Source of the DNA: Diaminobutyricimonas sp. LJ205
Lineage (GTDB): Bacteria > Actinomycetota > Actinomycetes > Actinomycetales > Microbacteriaceae
Length of the DNA: 64,000 nt
Reading direction: 5' to 3'
NCBI RefSeq assembly: GCF_009755725.1
Contig: NZ_CP046619.1
Coordinates: 3,038,001 to 3,102,000, forward strand
The notes beneath the pieces are model-generated. The model did not search any database and was not told the origin of the DNA. It was given only the letters and a program-made list of their open reading frames with translations. A program made the position numbers and the translations under genes. The first letter of the stretch is position 1. Each line of letters opens with the position of its first letter. Positions 24,706 to 33,393 of this stretch are shown one piece after another.

Positions 24706-25911
24706 TCAGGCCTGCGCGTAGACGTAGTGCTCGATGACGTAGTCGGCGATCGCCATGGAGGATGTCGCGGCCGGCGACGGCGCATTGCGCAGCAGCGTCA
24801 CCAGGCCGACCTGGTCGACCGCGAAGTCATCCAGCAGCGAGCCGTCTCGTCCCCAGGCCTGCGCACGCACGCCCGCCGCGGTCTTCGCGGCGAGATCCGA
24901 CATCCGCAACTCCGGGATGAACCGCCGCGCCTTGCGGAAGTACAGCGACTTGATCAGCGAGCCGCTGATCTCGTCGATCCCCATCCGCCAGTGCTGTTTC
25001 GCGAGCGCGCCGGCCCCCGGCCAGCGCAATGATTCCCAGGTGTCCTTCGCCGAGATCCGCAGCCAGCCGTAGCCCTCGCGCGCCAGCGCCGGCACCGCGT
25101 TCGGGCCGACGTGCACGTCGTCGTAGACCCCGCGGGTGAAGTGCACGCCGAGGAACGGGAAGCGCGGGTCGGGCACCGGGTAGATCATGCCGCGCACCAG
25201 GTCGGTGCGCGCGGCATCCAGCGACCAGTACTCGCCGCGGAAGGGCAGGATCTTCGGCGAGGCGTCGGCGCCGACCAGCCGGGCGACCACATCGGAGTGC
25301 AGGCCGGCGCAGGCGATCACCCGGTCGAAGACGTGCTCAGACCCGGCCGAGGTGCGCACCCGCACCGTCGCACCGTCGAGGTCCATCGCCACGACCTCAT
25401 GGCCGAGCAGGATGCTGCCGCCCGCGGTGCGCACGTCCTCGGCCATCGCCTCGGTGATGGCCGCGTAGTCGACCGCCGCGGTGTGCGGCGAGTGCACCGC
25501 AGCCACGCCGGCGACGTGCGGCTCGATGTCGCGCAACTGGCCGACATCGTCGATCCGGGCGAGGTCGGGCACGCCGTTCTGGCGAGACCGCCGCTCGATC
25601 TCGGCGAGCGCCGGCAGTTCGGACTCGTCGACCGCGACGACGAGTTTGCCGACCTCTCGGTACGGCAGGCCCTTGTCCATGCAGAAGTCGCGCATCGCGA
25701 TCCGGCCGGCCGCGCACAGCTGCGCCTTCAGCGACCCCGGCTTGTAATACAGGCCCGCGTGCACGACGCCCGAGTTGTGCCCGGTCTGGTGCGCGGCGAG
25801 CCGGTCCTCCTTCTCGAACACCGTGACGTCGCCGAGGCCGCGCTGCGCGAGGGCGCGTGCAAGAGCAATGCCGACAATGCCGCCGCCGATGATGCCGATG
25901 CGTTCCGTCAT
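24706..25911 (-). CDS. lhgO: L-2-hydroxyglutarate oxidase
   Basis: 401 residues starting MTERIGIIGGGIVGIALARA (FAD Rossmann GGGIVG) with AAGGA about 9 nt upstream. Family marks are HQTGHNSGVVHAGLYYKPGS, YREVGKLVVA, SPHTAAVDYAAITEAMA, PKILPFRGEYWSL, YPVPDPRFPFLGVHFTRG and GVRAQAWGRDGSLLDDF. It should oxidise L-2-hydroxyglutarate to 2-oxoglutarate at the membrane with FAD, passing electrons to quinone or O2. It is convergent with acs, and 115 bp separate its start from a palindromic repeat. Confidence 0.92.
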   Translation of the reverse strand: MTERIGIIGGGIVGIALARALAQRGLGDVTVFEKEDRLAAHQTGHNSGVVHAGLYYKPGSLKAQLCAAGRIAMRDFCMDKGLPYREVGKLVVAVDESELPALAEIERRSRQNGVPDLARIDDVGQLRDIEPHVAGVAAVHSPHTAAVDYAAITEAMAEDVRTAGGSILLGHEVVAMDLDGATVRVRTSAGSEHVFDRVIACAGLHSDVVARLVGADASPKILPFRGEYWSLDAARTDLVRGMIYPVPDPRFPFLGVHFTRGVYDDVHVGPNAVPALAREGYGWLRISAKDTWESLRWPGAGALAKQHWRMGIDEISGSLIKSLYFRKARRFIPELRMSDLAAKTAAGVRAQAWGRDGSLLDDFAVDQVGLVTLLRNAPSPAATSSMAIADYVIEHYVYAQA

Positions 25912-26026
25912 GTCAGTGCGTCCTTCGACCAGTGGCGCAGGTGCAGCGAGGCATCCGGTTCTCGCCGGATGGGGTGTAGTGATCGTAGGGCTGTGGAGGC
26001 GGGTGCGTCGAGACTTCCGTCCTCCG

Positions 26027-26084
26027 TGAGTTAGCCGAAAACGCTGGTGTTCCGGCCGCTCAACTAGCATTTCCGGCTAACTCA
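26027..26084. repeat. Long palindromic intergenic repeat, GTTAGCC subtype (copy C)
   Basis: Arms TGAGTTAGCCGAAAACGCTG.. (26027-26048) and ..TTCCGGCTAACTCA (26063-26084), 22 nt each with a few mismatches. It lies in a divergent gap, 10 bp before the -35 box of the ECF41-type promoter, so not all copies can be terminators. Confidence 0.85.
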
Positions 26085-26093
26085 TGCATGCGA

Positions 26094-26120
26094 TGTCACA
26101 CTTTGCGCGCGGGCGGTGTC
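26094..26120 (+). promoter_or_regulatory. ECF41-type sigma-factor promoter
   Basis: TGTCACA (26094-26100), exactly 16 nt, then TGTC (26117-26120). The ECF41 consensus I know is TGTCACA-N16-CGTC, so one base differs. It stands 37 bp upstream of the decarboxylase gene, whose operon ends with an ECF41 sigma factor, indicating autoregulation. Confidence 0.75.
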
Positions 26121-26156
26121 TACCCAGGTAAGACCACTCACCAAGGAGGAAACATA

Positions 26157-26708
26157 ATGGCCCGCATCCCGCTCGATCACCCCCGCACGCTGAAAGTCCG
26201 CATCATGGAGGCCTACAGCAAGCGCAAGTACGGCGGAGTGCTCGACCCCGGCCTCGTCGCGTACCACAACCCCAAAGTGCTGGGCACGATGATCCGGCAC
26301 GAGGCGCGCGTCGCCAAGTGGGATGCACTCGACCCCACACTGAAGGCCCTGGCGACGATGGCCACAGCCTCCGAGATCGGCTGCAGCTGGTGCATGGACT
26401 TCGGCTTCTGGGAAGCGAACAACCACGGCGTCGACCAGGCCAAGCTCCGCGCGGTGCCGAACTGGCAGGCCAGCGACGTGTACACGCCCCTCGAGCGTCG
26501 GGTGATGGAATACTCGGTCGCGATGACTCAGACCCCGCCGACGGTGACCGATGAGATGGTCGATGCCCTGCGCACCGAGCTATCCGACCCTGAGCTCGTC
26601 GAACTCACCGCGGTCATCGCCCTGGAGAACCAGCGCTCGCGCACCAACGCGGCGATGGGGCTGACCAGCCAGGGCTTCAAGGACCTGTGCGAGCTGAGGC
26701 CAGTGTGA
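26157..26708 (+). CDS. Carboxymuconolactone decarboxylase family protein (AhpD-like)
   Basis: 183 residues from the ATG at 26157 behind AAGGAGGA. CMD/AhpD features: ALDPTLKALATMATASEIGCSWC with the redox CxxC (GCSWC) followed by DFGFWEANNHG, then LERRVMEYSVAMTQTPPTV and ELVELTAVIALENQRSRTNAA. The CxxC plus downstream His suggests peroxidase or disulfide chemistry rather than decarboxylation. It is the classic partner of ECF41 sigma factors; the sigma gene overlaps by 4 bp and a matching promoter precedes the pair. Confidence 0.93.
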   Translation: MARIPLDHPRTLKVRIMEAYSKRKYGGVLDPGLVAYHNPKVLGTMIRHEARVAKWDALDPTLKALATMATASEIGCSWCMDFGFWEANNHGVDQAKLRAVPNWQASDVYTPLERRVMEYSVAMTQTPPTVTDEMVDALRTELSDPELVELTAVIALENQRSRTNAAMGLTSQGFKDLCELRPV

Positions 26709-27580
26709 CCGAGAACGCCACCGTCTTCGCTGAGCACCGCCCGGCAATGGTCGGCGCCGCGTACCGCGTGCTCGGCAAGATCACCGACGCCGAAGATGCC
26801 GTGCAAGAGACCTGGCTGCGTTTCGCCGATGTCGACCTGGCGCGCGTTGAACACCCGCGCGCCTACCTGCTGCAGGCGGTGACCCGCCAGTCGCTCAACG
26901 CCGTGCGGCACCAGCAGCGCCTGCGGGAGACCTACATCGGACCCTGGCTGCCGGAACCGATCGCCGACGTCACTGAGGCGGGGGCGGATGCCGCGGCCGA
27001 ACTCTCCGACTCCGTGTCGTTCGCGATGCTGGTCGTGCTGGAGTCGCTGTCTCCCACCGAGCGGGCAGCCTTCATCCTGCATGACGTGTTCGGGCTCGGA
27101 TTCGACGAGATCGCCGACACCCTGGGCAAGACGCCTGCCGCCGTCCGGCAGGTGGCCAGCCGGGCACGCGGCCACGTGCGCGAACGCGCGCCGCGGCATC
27201 CGGTCGACAAACGCACCCACCGGGAGGTCACCGAGCGGTTCCTCGCCGCGGCGGTCGGCGGATCGCTCGAGGACCTGGTCTCGATGCTCGCCCCGGACGT
27301 GGTCATGTACACCGACGGCGGCGGCTTCAAGAAGGCGGCGCTGCATCCGATCCGCACTCCCGAGAAGGTGCTGCGGTTCGTGTTGGGCGTGCTCAACAAG
27401 CCGGATGCCCCGATCAGGCTCGAGCTCACCGAGCTGAACGGCGAAGCGGCGATCCTCGGGCTCGATCCGACCGGCGTCGACAGCGCGATCTCGTTCGTGC
27501 TCGACGGCGACAAGGTCACCGAGATCTACGTCGTCCGGAATCCGCAGAAGCTCGGGCGCGTCAGTCGACGAACCCGCTGA
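26705..27580 (+). CDS. ECF41-family RNA polymerase sigma factor (SigJ-like) with SnoaL-like C-terminal domain
   Basis: About 291 residues from the GTG in the GTGA overlap. Sigma region 2: GAAYRVLGKITDAEDAVQET; region 4: LSPTERAAFILHDVFGLGF and AVRQVASRARGHVRERAP. The extra C-terminal NTF2/SnoaL-like domain carries the three ECF41 signatures: WLPEP (linker), DGGG (YTDGGGFKK) and a NPDKL-like NPQKL at the end. In this group the fused domain controls activity in place of an anti-sigma factor. The likely target is its own operon promoter at 26094-26120. The 3' end overlaps the convergent FUSC gene by 20 bp. Confidence 0.95.
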   Translation: MTENATVFAEHRPAMVGAAYRVLGKITDAEDAVQETWLRFADVDLARVEHPRAYLLQAVTRQSLNAVRHQQRLRETYIGPWLPEPIADVTEAGADAAAELSDSVSFAMLVVLESLSPTERAAFILHDVFGLGFDEIADTLGKTPAAVRQVASRARGHVRERAPRHPVDKRTHREVTERFLAAAVGGSLEDLVSMLAPDVVMYTDGGGFKKAALHPIRTPEKVLRFVLGVLNKPDAPIRLELTELNGEAAILGLDPTGVDSAISFVLDGDKVTEIYVVRNPQKLGRVSRRTR

Positions 27581-28622
27581 GCACCAGCTGGATCCGCTGC
27601 AGCATGGTCGATGCGGTCATCGCCACCCGGAGCGGCGCACCCCGCTCCTCGGCAGCGTCAACCGTCTCGACGAGCTGAGCAAGCTGCGCTTCCGCGTCAT
27701 CCAGCCGCTCCGGCGTGAGTTCACCGTCGTTCCAGGCGGCAATCGCATCGGCGGTGACGCGCCCGACAGCGGCGAGCGGCATCCGCAGTTCCGAATGCGC
27801 GTACCGTTCCCGCGGTTCGTCCGCCGCGCCTTCGGCGATGTCGCCGATCTCCTCGATGCAGCGGGTGATCCGCTCCAGCGCCCGCAACTGCTTCTGTTCG
27901 TTCTCCATTGCGCCGGGATGCCGCCGCGCCCGCGGGTTGCCTCGACGGCTCTCGTCCGCCGACTCCACCATCGACCGTGCCGCGGCGACCGCCTGCCGAA
28001 GACTCTCGCCGTCGTCATCCGTTTCGGCGTCGTCGCTTTCCAGCAGGTCCGCCAACTGGCGCAACCGGCGTTCCGCCGCCTGCCGACCCGCGGTCAGGGC
28101 GCGCTGCCCCTCGCTGAAGTACAGCGGCGGGAACAGGAAGTTCACGAGAAGCCCGATCACGACACCAATCAGCATCTGGACGATGTAGCCGAACGAGTAC
28201 TCCTCGGCCTGTGAATAACCGATCAGCAGGACGAACAGTGCGGCCGAGGCCACCCAACCGCGCTGTTCCCCGAATATGCGGGCGCTTGCCAACAGCACGG
28301 CCAGCCCGACCGCCAGGCCGACCGTGATCGGTGTGGGCCGGCCGAGCGCGACCACGCCGACGGCGATGACCGCCCCAAGCGCCAGCCCGAGAATCGTCTG
28401 CAATCCGCTTTTCGCGGATCGCGCAACGGTCGGACTCATCGCGATGATGGCCCCAAGCGGCGCGTAGTACGGGTATTCGGCCGCGACACCCGGAACCAGC
28501 AGGGCCACCGCCCACGCAGCACCGGCCGCGATGGCGGACTTCGCCGCCATCAGCAGATGGGACTGCGTGCTCGACGAGCGCATCCAGGTGCGGAGTCGGG
28601 CGCCGACGCTTGCGCGCGACAT
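27561..28622 (-). CDS. FUSC-family membrane protein
   Basis: 353 residues if started at the ATG at 28622; the frame is open further but would run into clpB. It has about six N-terminal helices with FUSC features: AAKSAIAAGAAWAVALLVPG, YYAPLGAIIAMSPTVARSAKSG and GVVIGLLVNFLFPPLYFSE, followed by a long cytoplasmic helical domain (residues 180-350: RQAAERRLRQLADLLES, LRALERITRCIEEIGDIAEG). Related to aromatic-acid efflux AaeB/FusC proteins; the substrate is unknown. The start is 5 bp after the clpB stop, so the two genes are probably co-transcribed. Confidence 0.88.
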   Translation of the reverse strand: MSRASVGARLRTWMRSSSTQSHLLMAAKSAIAAGAAWAVALLVPGVAAEYPYYAPLGAIIAMSPTVARSAKSGLQTILGLALGAVIAVGVVALGRPTPITVGLAVGLAVLLASARIFGEQRGWVASAALFVLLIGYSQAEEYSFGYIVQMLIGVVIGLLVNFLFPPLYFSEGQRALTAGRQAAERRLRQLADLLESDDAETDDDGESLRQAVAAARSMVESADESRRGNPRARRHPGAMENEQKQLRALERITRCIEEIGDIAEGAADEPRERYAHSELRMPLAAVGRVTADAIAAWNDGELTPERLDDAEAQLAQLVETVDAAEERGAPLRVAMTASTMLQRIQLVLSGFVD

Positions 28623-28626
28623 CCGG

Positions 28627-30789
28627 TTACACCAACGCCGGATCGAACCTCTCGACCGTGAGCGTCTCGCCGTCGTCGGCGATGCCGACTCGGACGGTGT
28701 CACCGTCGCGGATGTCTCCGGCAAGCAGTGCCCGTGCGAGCTTGTCGTCGATCTCGCGTTGCATCAGCCGGCGCAGCGGGCGGGCGCCATACGTCGGGTC
28801 GTAGCCGCGCTCGGCAAGCCAGCGCCGCGCGTCCGGGGTGACGGCCAGCTCGAGCCGCCGTCCCTCGAGTCGCGTGGTGAGGCGGTCGATGTACAGCTCG
28901 ACGATCTCGCCGAGTTCCTCGGTCGACAGCGGCGAGAACACCACGATGTCATCGAGCCGGTTGACGAACTCGGGCTTGAACGCCTGACGCACCAGTTCGA
29001 GCACGCCCTGCTTCTTCTCGTCCCAGCCGAGCGTCGGATCGATCAGGATCGGGCTGCCCAGGTTCGAGGTGAGGATCAGGATGGTGTTGCGGAAGTCGAC
29101 CGTGCGTCCCTGGCCATCGGTCAGCCGGCCATCGTCGAGCACCTGCAGCAGCACGTCGAAGACCTCGGGATGCGCCTTCTCGACCTCGTCGAACAGGATC
29201 ACCGAGTACGGCCGACGCCGCACGGCTTCGGTCAGCTGGCCGCCCTGCTCGTAACCGACATAGCCCGGAGGAGCACCGACCAGGCGGGACACCGAGAACT
29301 TCTCGCCGTACTCGCTCATGTCGATGCGGACCATGGCCTTCTCGTCATCGAACAGGTGGTCGGCGAGCGCCTTGGCCAGTTCGGTCTTGCCGACACCGGT
29401 CGGTCCAAGGAACAAGAACGAACCGGTCGGCCGGTTCGGGTCGGAGATACCCGCCCGGCTGCGCCGGACCGCTTCACTGACCGCGCTGACCGCTTCCTTC
29501 TGGCCGATCAGCCGCCGGCCGAGCTCCTGCTCGAGATGCAGCAGCTTCTCGGTCTCACCCTGCGTGAGCCGGTCAACCGGGATGCCGGTCCACGCCGCCA
29601 CGACGGCGGCAATGTCGTCTTCGGTGACCTGGTCATTCACCATGCGGGGGCCCTTGGGCTCCTCCGACTCCGCGGCCGCGATCTGCTTCTCGATGTCCGC
29701 GATCACCTCGTAGTTGAGGCGGGCGGCGTCTTCGTAGCGGGCCTCGCGCATGGCTCGGTCCAGGTCGATGCGGGCGTCATTGAGCTTGGTCTTCAGCTCA
29801 CCGACATCCTGCAGCGACGCCTTCTCGGCCGCCCACGCCTTCTCCAGCTCATCCAGCTCGGCCTGCTGTTCGGCGATCTCCTCGCGCAGCTTTTCGAGGC
29901 GCTGGTGGGATGCTTCGTCCTTCTCGCGCTTCAGGGCGAGTTCTTCGAGCTTCAGCCGGTCGACCGAGCGCTTCAGCTGATCGATCTCCACGGGAGAGGA
30001 GTCGATCTCCATCTTCAGCCGGCTGGCGGCCTCGTCGACCAGGTCGATCGCCTTGTCGGGCAGTTGACGGCCGGTGATGTAGCGGTTGCTGAGCGACGCG
30101 GCGGCGACCAGCGCACTGTCCGCAATGGAGACCTTGTGATGCGCCTCGTAACGCTCCTTGAGTCCACGCAGGATGGCGACGCTGTCTTCGACGCTCGGCT
30201 CGCCGACGTACACCTGTTGGAAGCGACGCTCCAATGCGGCATCCTTCTCGACGTACTCGCGGTATTCGTTGAGGGTGGTGGCGCCGATCAGGCGCAGTTC
30301 ACCACGGGCCAGCATGGGCTTCAGCATGTTGGAGGCCGCGACGGAGCCCTCGCCGCCGCCGGCGCCCATCAGCAGGTGGAGTTCGTCGACGAAGGTGATG
30401 ATCTCGCCCTCGGCGTCGTTGATCTCCTTGAGCACGCTCTTCAGGCGCTCCTCGAACTGGCCGCGGTACATGGCGCCGGCGACGAGCGCCGCGATGTCGA
30501 GCGCGATGAGCTGCTTGCCCTTGAGCGAGTCGGCGACATCCCCCGCGACGATGCGCTGCGCGAGGCCCTCGACGACCGCGGTCTTGCCGACACCGGGCTC
30601 ACCGATCAGCACCGGGTTGTTCTTGGTGCGCCGGGTGAGCACCTGGCTGACCCGGCGGATCTCGGCGTCACGGCCGATCACCGGGTCGAGTTTGCCCGCG
30701 CGAGCGATCTCGGTGAGGTTGATCCCGAACTGCTCCAGCGCGGACTTCTGCTTCTCTTGCGTGCCTGGGGCGCCCTGCATGTTAGCCAT
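28627..30789 (-). CDS. clpB: ClpB disaggregase without the N-terminal substrate domain
   Basis: 720 residues from the ATG at 30789 (GGAG about 8 nt upstream). AAA1: [18 protein letters not shown] and [14 protein letters not shown]. The coiled-coil M domain is at about residues 260-380 ([20 protein letters not shown]). AAA2: [34 protein letters not shown] and the substrate pore loop [13 protein letters not shown]. Typical ClpB is about 860 residues; here the Clp-N repeat domain is absent and the protein begins with the linker to AAA1 ([25 protein letters not shown]). It should work with DnaK/GrpE/DnaJ to dissolve aggregates. A HAIR element precedes it, predicting repression by HspR encoded at 38639-39055. 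Confidence 0.95.
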   Translation of the reverse strand: MANMQGAPGTQEKQKSALEQFGINLTEIARAGKLDPVIGRDAEIRRVSQVLTRRTKNNPVLIGEPGVGKTAVVEGLAQRIVAGDVADSLKGKQLIALDIAALVAGAMYRGQFEERLKSVLKEINDAEGEIITFVDELHLLMGAGGGEGSVAASNMLKPMLARGELRLIGATTLNEYREYVEKDAALERRFQQVYVGEPSVEDSVAILRGLKERYEAHHKVSIADSALVAAASLSNRYITGRQLPDKAIDLVDEAASRLKMEIDSSPVEIDQLKRSVDRLKLEELALKREKDEASHQRLEKLREEIAEQQAELDELEKAWAAEKASLQDVGELKTKLNDARIDLDRAMREARYEDAARLNYEVIADIEKQIAAAESEEPKGPRMVNDQVTEDDIAAVVAAWTGIPVDRLTQGETEKLLHLEQELGRRLIGQKEAVSAVSEAVRRSRAGISDPNRPTGSFLFLGPTGVGKTELAKALADHLFDDEKAMVRIDMSEYGEKFSVSRLVGAPPGYVGYEQGGQLTEAVRRRPYSVILFDEVEKAHPEVFDVLLQVLDDGRLTDGQGRTVDFRNTILILTSNLGSPILIDPTLGWDEKKQGVLELVRQAFKPEFVNRLDDIVVFSPLSTEELGEIVELYIDRLTTRLEGRRLELAVTPDARRWLAERGYDPTYGARPLRRLMQREIDDKLARALLAGDIRDGDTVRVGIADDGETLTVERFDPALV

Positions 30790-30808
30790 TGAGCTACTCC
30801 ACTTCAAA

Positions 30809-30829
30809 GTTGAGTCTGTGCGACTCAAG
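30809..30829 (-). promoter_or_regulatory. HAIR element (HspR operator) of clpB
   Basis: Reading the reverse strand: CTTGAGT, 7 nt (cgcacag), ACTCAAC. The actinobacterial HAIR consensus is CTTGAGT-N7-ACTCAAG, so one base differs. It ends 20 bp upstream of the clpB start codon. Confidence 0.85.
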
Positions 30830-30900
30830 TTTATGGCGCAATCGGATCGTTCGCCAGTTCTGGGGGCCGGCTCTGGGCAAGTTCCCCGTCAGCGAACGAC

Positions 30901-31590
30901 TCAACGGGTGCCCAGGCGCACGCAGCAGTAGCCCGGCGCGGGATCCCGCCGGGCAGTGAGGCCATCAGCGGGCGCCGCCGCCTCAATGACCGCGCCGAGC
31001 AGTTCGAGGTTCATCCCGCACACCAGTTCCTGGTGCCGCTCCGCGAGTCGGTGGAACGGACAGTTGGCGAGGGCGATATCCGCCTTGCCGACCTCGGGCT
31101 CGTAGCCCTGGTCCGCCAGGACTTCGACAACGCCATCGACCCCCCGCTGCGCGGCACCCTCGCCGAGGTGGCGCCCGGCGGCTCGCGCCGCACCTCGCAG
31201 GCAGCCAATCACCGGCTCGCCCGTTCGGGCAGACTCGGCAACCGCATCGGCCAGCAGCGTCCCGGCCAGGTCGTACCGCCGCTCCGGCACCGAGGCGTTC
31301 AGCTCCTCGAATCGCGGACGGTAGAGCTTCGAGGGCCGACCAGCCCCGGGCCCACTCCGACCGCTCGGCCGCTCGAAATGCACTTCGAGCACCCCGGCGT
31401 CGACGAGCTTGTCGAGATGGAATGCCGCCACGGATCGCGCGACGCCAAGCGCATCAGCGGCCTCGTCGCGGGTCGTCCACCCGTCCGTCGACGAGAGCAA
31501 CCGGTACAGGTCTCGCCTCAGCGGTTGATCCAGGGATGCGATGCCGGCGATCCGGCGCTCGAGGTCAGCGATGGGCTCCACGCCCGTCAT
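30901..31590 (-). CDS. Winged-helix regulator with C-terminal cysteine cluster (SufR-like)
   Basis: About 229 residues from the ATG at 31590. N-terminal DNA-binding domain: [48 protein letters not shown]. The C-terminal half has cysteines in [22 protein letters not shown] (C-x13-C) and YCCVRLGTR. The spacing resembles SufR-type regulators that bind an Fe-S cluster. No suf genes are nearby; the divergent neighbour is a lipoprotein gene. I infer that it controls that gene in response to redox or iron state, through the CTAAAA-containing repeats in the shared gap. Confidence 0.82.
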   Translation of the reverse strand: MTGVEPIADLERRIAGIASLDQPLRRDLYRLLSSTDGWTTRDEAADALGVARSVAAFHLDKLVDAGVLEVHFERPSGRSGPGAGRPSKLYRPRFEELNASVPERRYDLAGTLLADAVAESARTGEPVIGCLRGAARAAGRHLGEGAAQRGVDGVVEVLADQGYEPEVGKADIALANCPFHRLAERHQELVCGMNLELLGAVIEAAAPADGLTARRDPAPGYCCVRLGTR

Positions 31591-31656
31591 TCTAAAACAC
31601 AAAACTATTGACGCAAGAGCGCTTCCGCTCTATAGTCAGCGAAAGTTGATTTTAGA
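31591..31656 (+). promoter_or_regulatory. Promoter and candidate operators between the SufR-like and lipoprotein genes
   Basis: TTGACG (31608-31613), 17 bp, TATAGT (31631-31636): a near-consensus housekeeping promoter directed rightward. It is flanked by TCTAAAA (31591-31597) and TTTTAGA (31650-31656), perfect inverted copies, each followed inward by an AAACT/AGTT element. A repressor bridging these would cover the promoter. Confidence 0.65.
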
Positions 31657-31667
31657 GAGGGGAGGGA

Positions 31668-31750
31668 TGGTCACAGTGACGTTCATTCGCCGCACCGGCG
31701 CACAACAACAACACAACCGCCCACGACGGCACTCGCCGTGGGAACCATGA
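31668..31750 (+). CDS. Possible 27-residue leader peptide
   Basis: ATG at 31668 directly follows GGGGAGGG. The frame MVTVTFIRRTGAQQQHNRPR... ends at TGA 31748-31750, 12 nt before the lipoprotein ATG and next to that gene's AAAGGA ribosome site. An imperfect stem (CCCACG ... CGTGGG) covers its last codons. Translation of this short frame could open or mask the downstream start. It may also be chance; nothing in the peptide is recognisable beyond a QQQ run. Confidence 0.35.
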
Positions 31751-31762
31751 AAGGACTCCCCC

Positions 31763-32458
31763 ATGAACCACTCACCGCGCGTCGCCGCGATCGCGCTCGC
31801 GCTTGGCGTCGCGCTCGGTATGAGCGGCTGCGCGCTCCCTGCGGCTCCGCTCGAGACATCCGCCCCCGTCGCAGCCCACGACCCGAACGATCACGCCGCC
31901 GCACCGGCCCGTGGCCTCATCGATCAGGATGTCTTCCATCAGGACATGCGCAAGCTCTGGGAAGACCACATCACGTGGACCCGGCTCTACATCGTCTCGG
32001 CGATCGCCGACCTGCCTGACCTGGAGGCAACCGCGGGACGGCTGCTGCAGAACCAGGCCGATATCGGTGACGCGGTCACGGTGTTCTATGGCGATGAAGC
32101 AGGCGCCGCGCTGACCGAGCTGCTGCGAGAACACATCCTGGGCGCCGCCGACCTGCTTGCGGCTGCCAAGGCCGGTGATGCGGCTGCGGTGAAGATCCAG
32201 TCAGATCGCTGGTACCAGAACGCTGATGACATCTCCCGGTTCCTCGCGGACGCCAACCCGAACTGGCCGTTTGGCGTGCTGAAGAAGATGATGCGCGGCC
32301 ACCTGGACCAGACACTGGACGAGGCCACCGCCCGGCTCACCGGCGATTGGGCGGCGGATGTCGCGGCCTACGACGAGATCCATCACCACATCCTGATGAT
32401 GGCGGACGCACTCGCCGACGGCATCATCAAGCAGTTCCCCAAGCGGTTCACCGATTAG
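31763..32458 (+). CDS. Exported lipoprotein of a widespread helical family
   Basis: 231 residues. The signal peptide and lipobox are SPRVAAIALALGVALGMSGC (Cys27 is the lipidation site), so the protein should be anchored outside the membrane. The mature part is helical: LWEDHITWTRLYIVSAIADLPDLE, LLQNQADIGDAVTVFYGDEAG, ADDISRFLADANPNWPF, DEIHHHILMMADALADGIIKQF in order. It resembles short Bacillus/Paenibacillus proteins often mislabelled acetylglutamate kinase; no kinase motif is present. The many His in conserved helices could bind metal. A strong promoter and a possible leader peptide precede it. Confidence 0.85.
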   Translation: MNHSPRVAAIALALGVALGMSGCALPAAPLETSAPVAAHDPNDHAAAPARGLIDQDVFHQDMRKLWEDHITWTRLYIVSAIADLPDLEATAGRLLQNQADIGDAVTVFYGDEAGAALTELLREHILGAADLLAAAKAGDAAAVKIQSDRWYQNADDISRFLADANPNWPFGVLKKMMRGHLDQTLDEATARLTGDWAADVAAYDEIHHHILMMADALADGIIKQFPKRFTD

Positions 32459-32467
32459 TCAACGAAG

Positions 32468-32498
32468 CTCAGCCGCCGGCGTCAGCCCGGCGGCTGAG
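32468..32498. terminator. Bidirectional hairpin between the lipoprotein and DUF817 genes
   Basis: CTCAGCCGCCGG (32468-32479) and CCGGCGGCTGAG (32487-32498) form a 12-bp stem with a 7-nt loop in the gap between two convergent genes. No T-tract on either side. Confidence 0.6.
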
Positions 32499-32529
32499 CC
32501 ATGCGTTCGCGCCGCGGGCTGTGAGCGAC

Positions 32530-33393
32530 TCAGCGTCGGATCGCCGGCTCCCGCGGCGGGTACACCCAGGTGACCATCACCACCGAGATGATCATCAGCA
32601 GAAACCACGAGATCAGTTTCGACGCGGACACAGGCTCCCAGCCATCCAGCTGCGCCGGATACAGCCAGGCGCCCGCCCAGGTGGCAATGTTCTCGGCGAG
32701 CCAGATGAACAACGCCACCAGTGCGAAGGCCAGAAGAAGCGGCATCCGCCATACCCGCCGGTGCACCCGGAAGTACATGACCGTGCGCCACCAGAGCAGA
32801 CCGACGGCCGCCAACAGGATCCACCGCGCGTCGACGACGAAGTGGTGCGAGAAGAAGTTCGCGTAGATCGCGACAGCGACCACGGTCGTCAGCCAGCGTC
32901 GCGGGTAGCGGGTGAAGCCGAGGTCGAACAATCGGTACACCCGCACCATGTACGAGCCGACAGCCGCGTACATGAAGCCGCTGAACAGTGGCACGGCGCC
33001 GATCCTGAGCACGCCCTCGGCGTCATAGCTCCACGAGCCGACGTCGGTCTTGAACAGCTCCATCACGGTGCCGGTGATGTGGAACAGCACGATCACCCAC
33101 AGCTCCCGCCCGGTCTCCAGGCGGGTGGTGATCATGATCACCTGGATGGCGATCGCCGCCAGGGTGAGCGCGTCGTTCCGCGCGAGCGCAGCATCGTCGG
33201 GGTACCAAAGCCGGGCGGCGATGATCACCGCCAGCAGCGCAGCACCGAATGCGCACGCCCAGGCCTGCTTCGCCCCGAAGACGAGGAACTCGACGACCGA
33301 CGAACGGATGCCCCGCACCGGCGCACGGGCGAGCAACCGGTTCGCGGCCCGGTCGATCGCGAGCTCAACCCGGGTGAGGCGGTGCTCTTGCAC
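32530..33393 (-). CDS. DUF817 integral membrane protein
   Basis: 287 residues and eight or so helices, with the DUF817 pattern FLVFGAKQAWACAFGAALL, ARNDALTLAAIAIQVIMITTRLET, LFHITGTVMELFKTDVGSW, YFRVHRRVWRMPLLLAF and FIWLAENIATWAGAWLYP. Function unknown. Conserved polar residues in helices suggest an enzyme or transporter rather than a structural protein. The GTG start shares one base with the stop of the upstream SDR gene (TAGTG), so the two are translationally coupled. Confidence 0.9.
   Translation of the reverse strand: MQEHRLTRVELAIDRAANRLLARAPVRGIRSSVVEFLVFGAKQAWACAFGAALLAVIIAARLWYPDDAALARNDALTLAAIAIQVIMITTRLETGRELWVIVLFHITGTVMELFKTDVGSWSYDAEGVLRIGAVPLFSGFMYAAVGSYMVRVYRLFDLGFTRYPRRWLTTVVAVAIYANFFSHHFVVDARWILLAAVGLLWWRTVMYFRVHRRVWRMPLLLAFALVALFIWLAENIATWAGAWLYPAQLDGWEPVSASKLISWFLLMIISVVMVTWVYPPREPAIRR

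Noticed and set aside
28531-30792. Long forward-strand open frame (753 codons) opposite clpB
   Set aside because: It is antisense to a fully conserved ClpB. Long antisense frames are common in GC-rich DNA, and its translation shows no domain pattern.
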